Shown: positions 3,851 to 5,479 of the stretch, piece by piece
Layout of the letters: each line of letters starts with the position of its first letter
Numbering within the stretch: the first letter of the stretch is position 1
Assembly (NCBI GenBank): GCA_947302065.1
Contig: CAMYUO010000155.1
Span: 1 to 5,479, forward strand
Reading direction: 5' to 3'
DNA: 5,479 nucleotides
Source of the DNA: an uncultured Clostridia bacterium
GTDB taxonomy: Bacteria; Bacillota; Clostridia; Oscillospirales; Ruminococcaceae
Position numbers and translations under genes: made by a program
The notes under the pieces: model-generated
Seen by the model: only the letters and a program-made list of their open reading frames with translations
Told to the model about the DNA's origin: nothing
Databases searched by the model: none

Positions 3851-5479
3851 ATGAAAGCAAAAGCAACGGTCAAAAAACTGACGGCTCTGGCGGCATCGCT
3901 CGTTATCACGGCGACAAGCATCGGTGCATCGTTCAGCGCTTATGCTGACTCACACGAGCTGCCGATAGTGCCCGTAGTGAGCACGCCCAAAAAGTTCGAC
4001 CTGAGGAACGTCAACGGCATGAACTACGTCACACCTGTGAAGAACCAGGTACTGTACGAGACCTGCTGGTCGTTTGCGGCAAACGCTGCAGCGGAGACTA
4101 ACATACTTTTTGCAAACGGTATGGGAGTCAAGGCAGGCACCGAGAACAACAACCTTGACCTTTCGGAAAAGCACACAGCGTGGTATTCGTATGCACGCAT
4201 CACGGATAAAGATGTTTGCAGCGGTGTTATCCCGGCGTCGCAGATAGGTGAGGGTCATTTTGATTCAAAGGACGCAGGAAACGGCGATGAGGTATATCAG
4301 AAGAAAGGCACGACCAGGATAGCGTTCAAATCGTTCGCAAACGGCGTGGGTCCTGTAAAGGAAAACGAATCGTATGATGGAGCCGAGCCTTTCAGATACT
4401 CGGGAGCTAACCAATGGGTGTTCCCGAATTACGAGGCTGATGGCGAGGAGCTTCTGGCAGAGGGCTTTTTCGTTTTCAGCATACTTTCAGAGCAGTTCCC
4501 CGGATACAGTGAAGAACAGTTCTGGAACGATTGGGCCGACAAGGAGAAAAGGACCAATACTATTTCTTTGGTTGCAGCGAACTTGTCAAAGCACTATGCA
4601 ATATATGACAACTGGTCACTTCCCGACGGAAAGCAGTACCGTCTGAGCAATCAGGCAGCGGTGCTCAAGCAGTTCAGGGTGCTTGAAGAGACAAACAGCT
4701 ATGATCCGATCAGCGGATTGCAGTATAACGAAGATGCGCTTGAGACTATCAAAAAAGAGATATCGAGCGGTCACGCCCTGACGGCGAAGATATATACCAC
4801 GTCCGAACGTGAAACGGTCATGAACGAGGATAACTGGGCACAGTACATCGGCAGCAACATCGGCGACGGCAGCAGCGATTTCAGCGCAAACCACGGAGTT
4901 ACAGTTGTGGGATACGATGACGATTATCCGAAAGAGAACTTTGCAAGGGACAACGACAATGACGGCAAGACGGACGAAGGTTCCGTTCCGCCGAAAAACG
5001 GTGCGTTCATTATAAAGAACAGCTACGGCTGCATCACGGCGGAAGATGAGGCAACAGCGATCACGCACACTGACGGCACAAAGGAATACACAAGACCCGG
5101 AGCTGAACCTTACGGCATTGACAACAGCGGTTATATCTACGTTTCGTATTACGACTTGTCGCTGGAAGAATTCACAGTCGCTGATTTCTTCAAGCAAAAG
5201 GAACAAAAGGCGCCCAACACCGATCAGTACGACCTGATGGCAGCACAGATCACAGCGCCGATAGGCAAGGAAAAGTCACGCTTTGCGAATATATTTACCG
5301 CCGAGCAGGACGAATATCTTTCCGAGATAGGTCTATACACATACACTTCAAACACGAAGGCTGAATACAGCATTTACAAGAACCCGACGAGCTGCGATCC
5401 GACATCGGGCACACTGCTTGAAAGCGGCACGAAGGTCTTCAGCGAGCTTGGTTATTACAGATTCGACCTCAAGAACAGG
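3851..5479 (+). CDS. Secreted papain-like (C1) cysteine protease with lectin-like region (3' partial)
   Basis: The frame is open for 543 codons to the right edge. Residues 1-32 form a signal peptide: basic MKAKATVKK, a hydrophobic core, and a likely cut after SAYA. The mature part opens the C1 peptidase fold with FDLRNVNGMNYVTPVKNQ. Catalytic residues by position are oxyanion Gln66, Cys72 (in TCWSFA), His348 (in NHGVTVVGYD) and Asn390 (in IIKNSYG). About 100 residues (roughly 180-280) lie between the core halves. The NQGxxGTCW usual in bacterial relatives reads NQVLYETCW, and NSWG reads NSYG. The 42-residue stretch from His to Asn contains DNDNDGKTDE, like a calcium-binding loop. From about residue 476, FANIFTAEQDEYLSEIGLYTYTS resembles the lectin-like domain that follows C1 peptidases in Firmicutes. 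Extracellular protein breakdown is the likely role. A dockerin or wall anchor could lie beyond the edge. Confidence 0.88.
   Translation, partial: MKAKATVKKLTALAASLVITATSIGASFSAYADSHELPIVPVVSTPKKFDLRNVNGMNYVTPVKNQVLYETCWSFAANAAAETNILFANGMGVKAGTENNNLDLSEKHTAWYSYARITDKDVCSGVIPASQIGEGHFDSKDAGNGDEVYQKKGTTRIAFKSFANGVGPVKENESYDGAEPFRYSGANQWVFPNYEADGEELLAEGFFVFSILSEQFPGYSEEQFWNDWADKEKRTNTISLVAANLSKHYAIYDNWSLPDGKQYRLSNQAAVLKQFRVLEETNSYDPISGLQYNEDALETIKKEISSGHALTAKIYTTSERETVMNEDNWAQYIGSNIGDGSSDFSANHGVTVVGYDDDYPKENFARDNDNDGKTDEGSVPPKNGAFIIKNSYGCITAEDEATAITHTDGTKEYTRPGAEPYGIDNSGYIYVSYYDLSLEEFTVADFFKQKEQKAPNTDQYDLMAAQITAPIGKEKSRFANIFTAEQDEYLSEIGLYTYTSNTKAEYSIYKNPTSCDPTSGTLLESGTKVFSELGYYRFDLKNR

Noticed and set aside
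4616..5206. 196-codon open frame on the minus strand
   Set aside because: It lies wholly inside the protease gene, lacks a ribosome binding site, and its product is rich in V, R and C with no recognisable domain.

Overview
The window looks like a chromosomal segment from a gut-type Clostridia bacterium. A Ruminococcus or other Oscillospirales relative is my best guess. The evidence is indirect: strong GGAGG-type ribosome binding sites, Firmicutes-like TTGACx/TATAAT promoters, heavy use of AGG (Arg) and ATA (Ile) codons, and a secreted papain-family protease with a lectin-like C-terminal region. No rRNA, tRNA, CRISPR array, insertion sequence or phage gene was seen.

Layout, left to right. (1) 3-734, plus strand: the 3' part of a radical SAM enzyme of the AmmeMemoRadiSam type, whose 5' end lies outside the window. 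It ends at a hairpin terminator (741-770) that is U-rich in both directions and also serves the operon converging on it. (2) 823-2748, minus strand: a tightly packed three-gene operon, transcribed right to left. It encodes an HTH (XRE) + AbrB fusion regulator, an ABC ATPase and an ABC-2 type permease. The regulator and ATPase genes are 7 nt apart with the Shine-Dalgarno inside the regulator's 3' end, and the ATPase and permease genes share an ATGA overlap. (3) 2749-2981: a divergent intergenic region with two near-consensus promoters facing away from each other. The roughly 113 nt between their -35 boxes hold an 18-nt near-palindrome and three GTAGGAAA repeats bracketed by an inverted pair. 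(4) 2982-3746, plus strand: a calcineurin-like metallophosphoesterase ending at a perfect UUCG-loop terminator. (5) 3851-5479, plus strand: a secreted C1 (papain-like) cysteine protease with its own promoter immediately after that terminator. It runs off the right edge.

How they fit together. The regulator, ATPase and permease almost certainly form one self-regulated efflux or export unit, but the substrate cannot be read from the sequence. The radical SAM enzyme, the phosphoesterase and the protease each have their own transcription boundaries and show no obvious functional tie to that unit. The least ordinary elements are the structured divergent regulatory region and the protease, whose catalytic residues are all present but whose usually conserved active-site glycines are replaced and which carries an acidic DxDxDG-type loop between the catalytic His and Asn.
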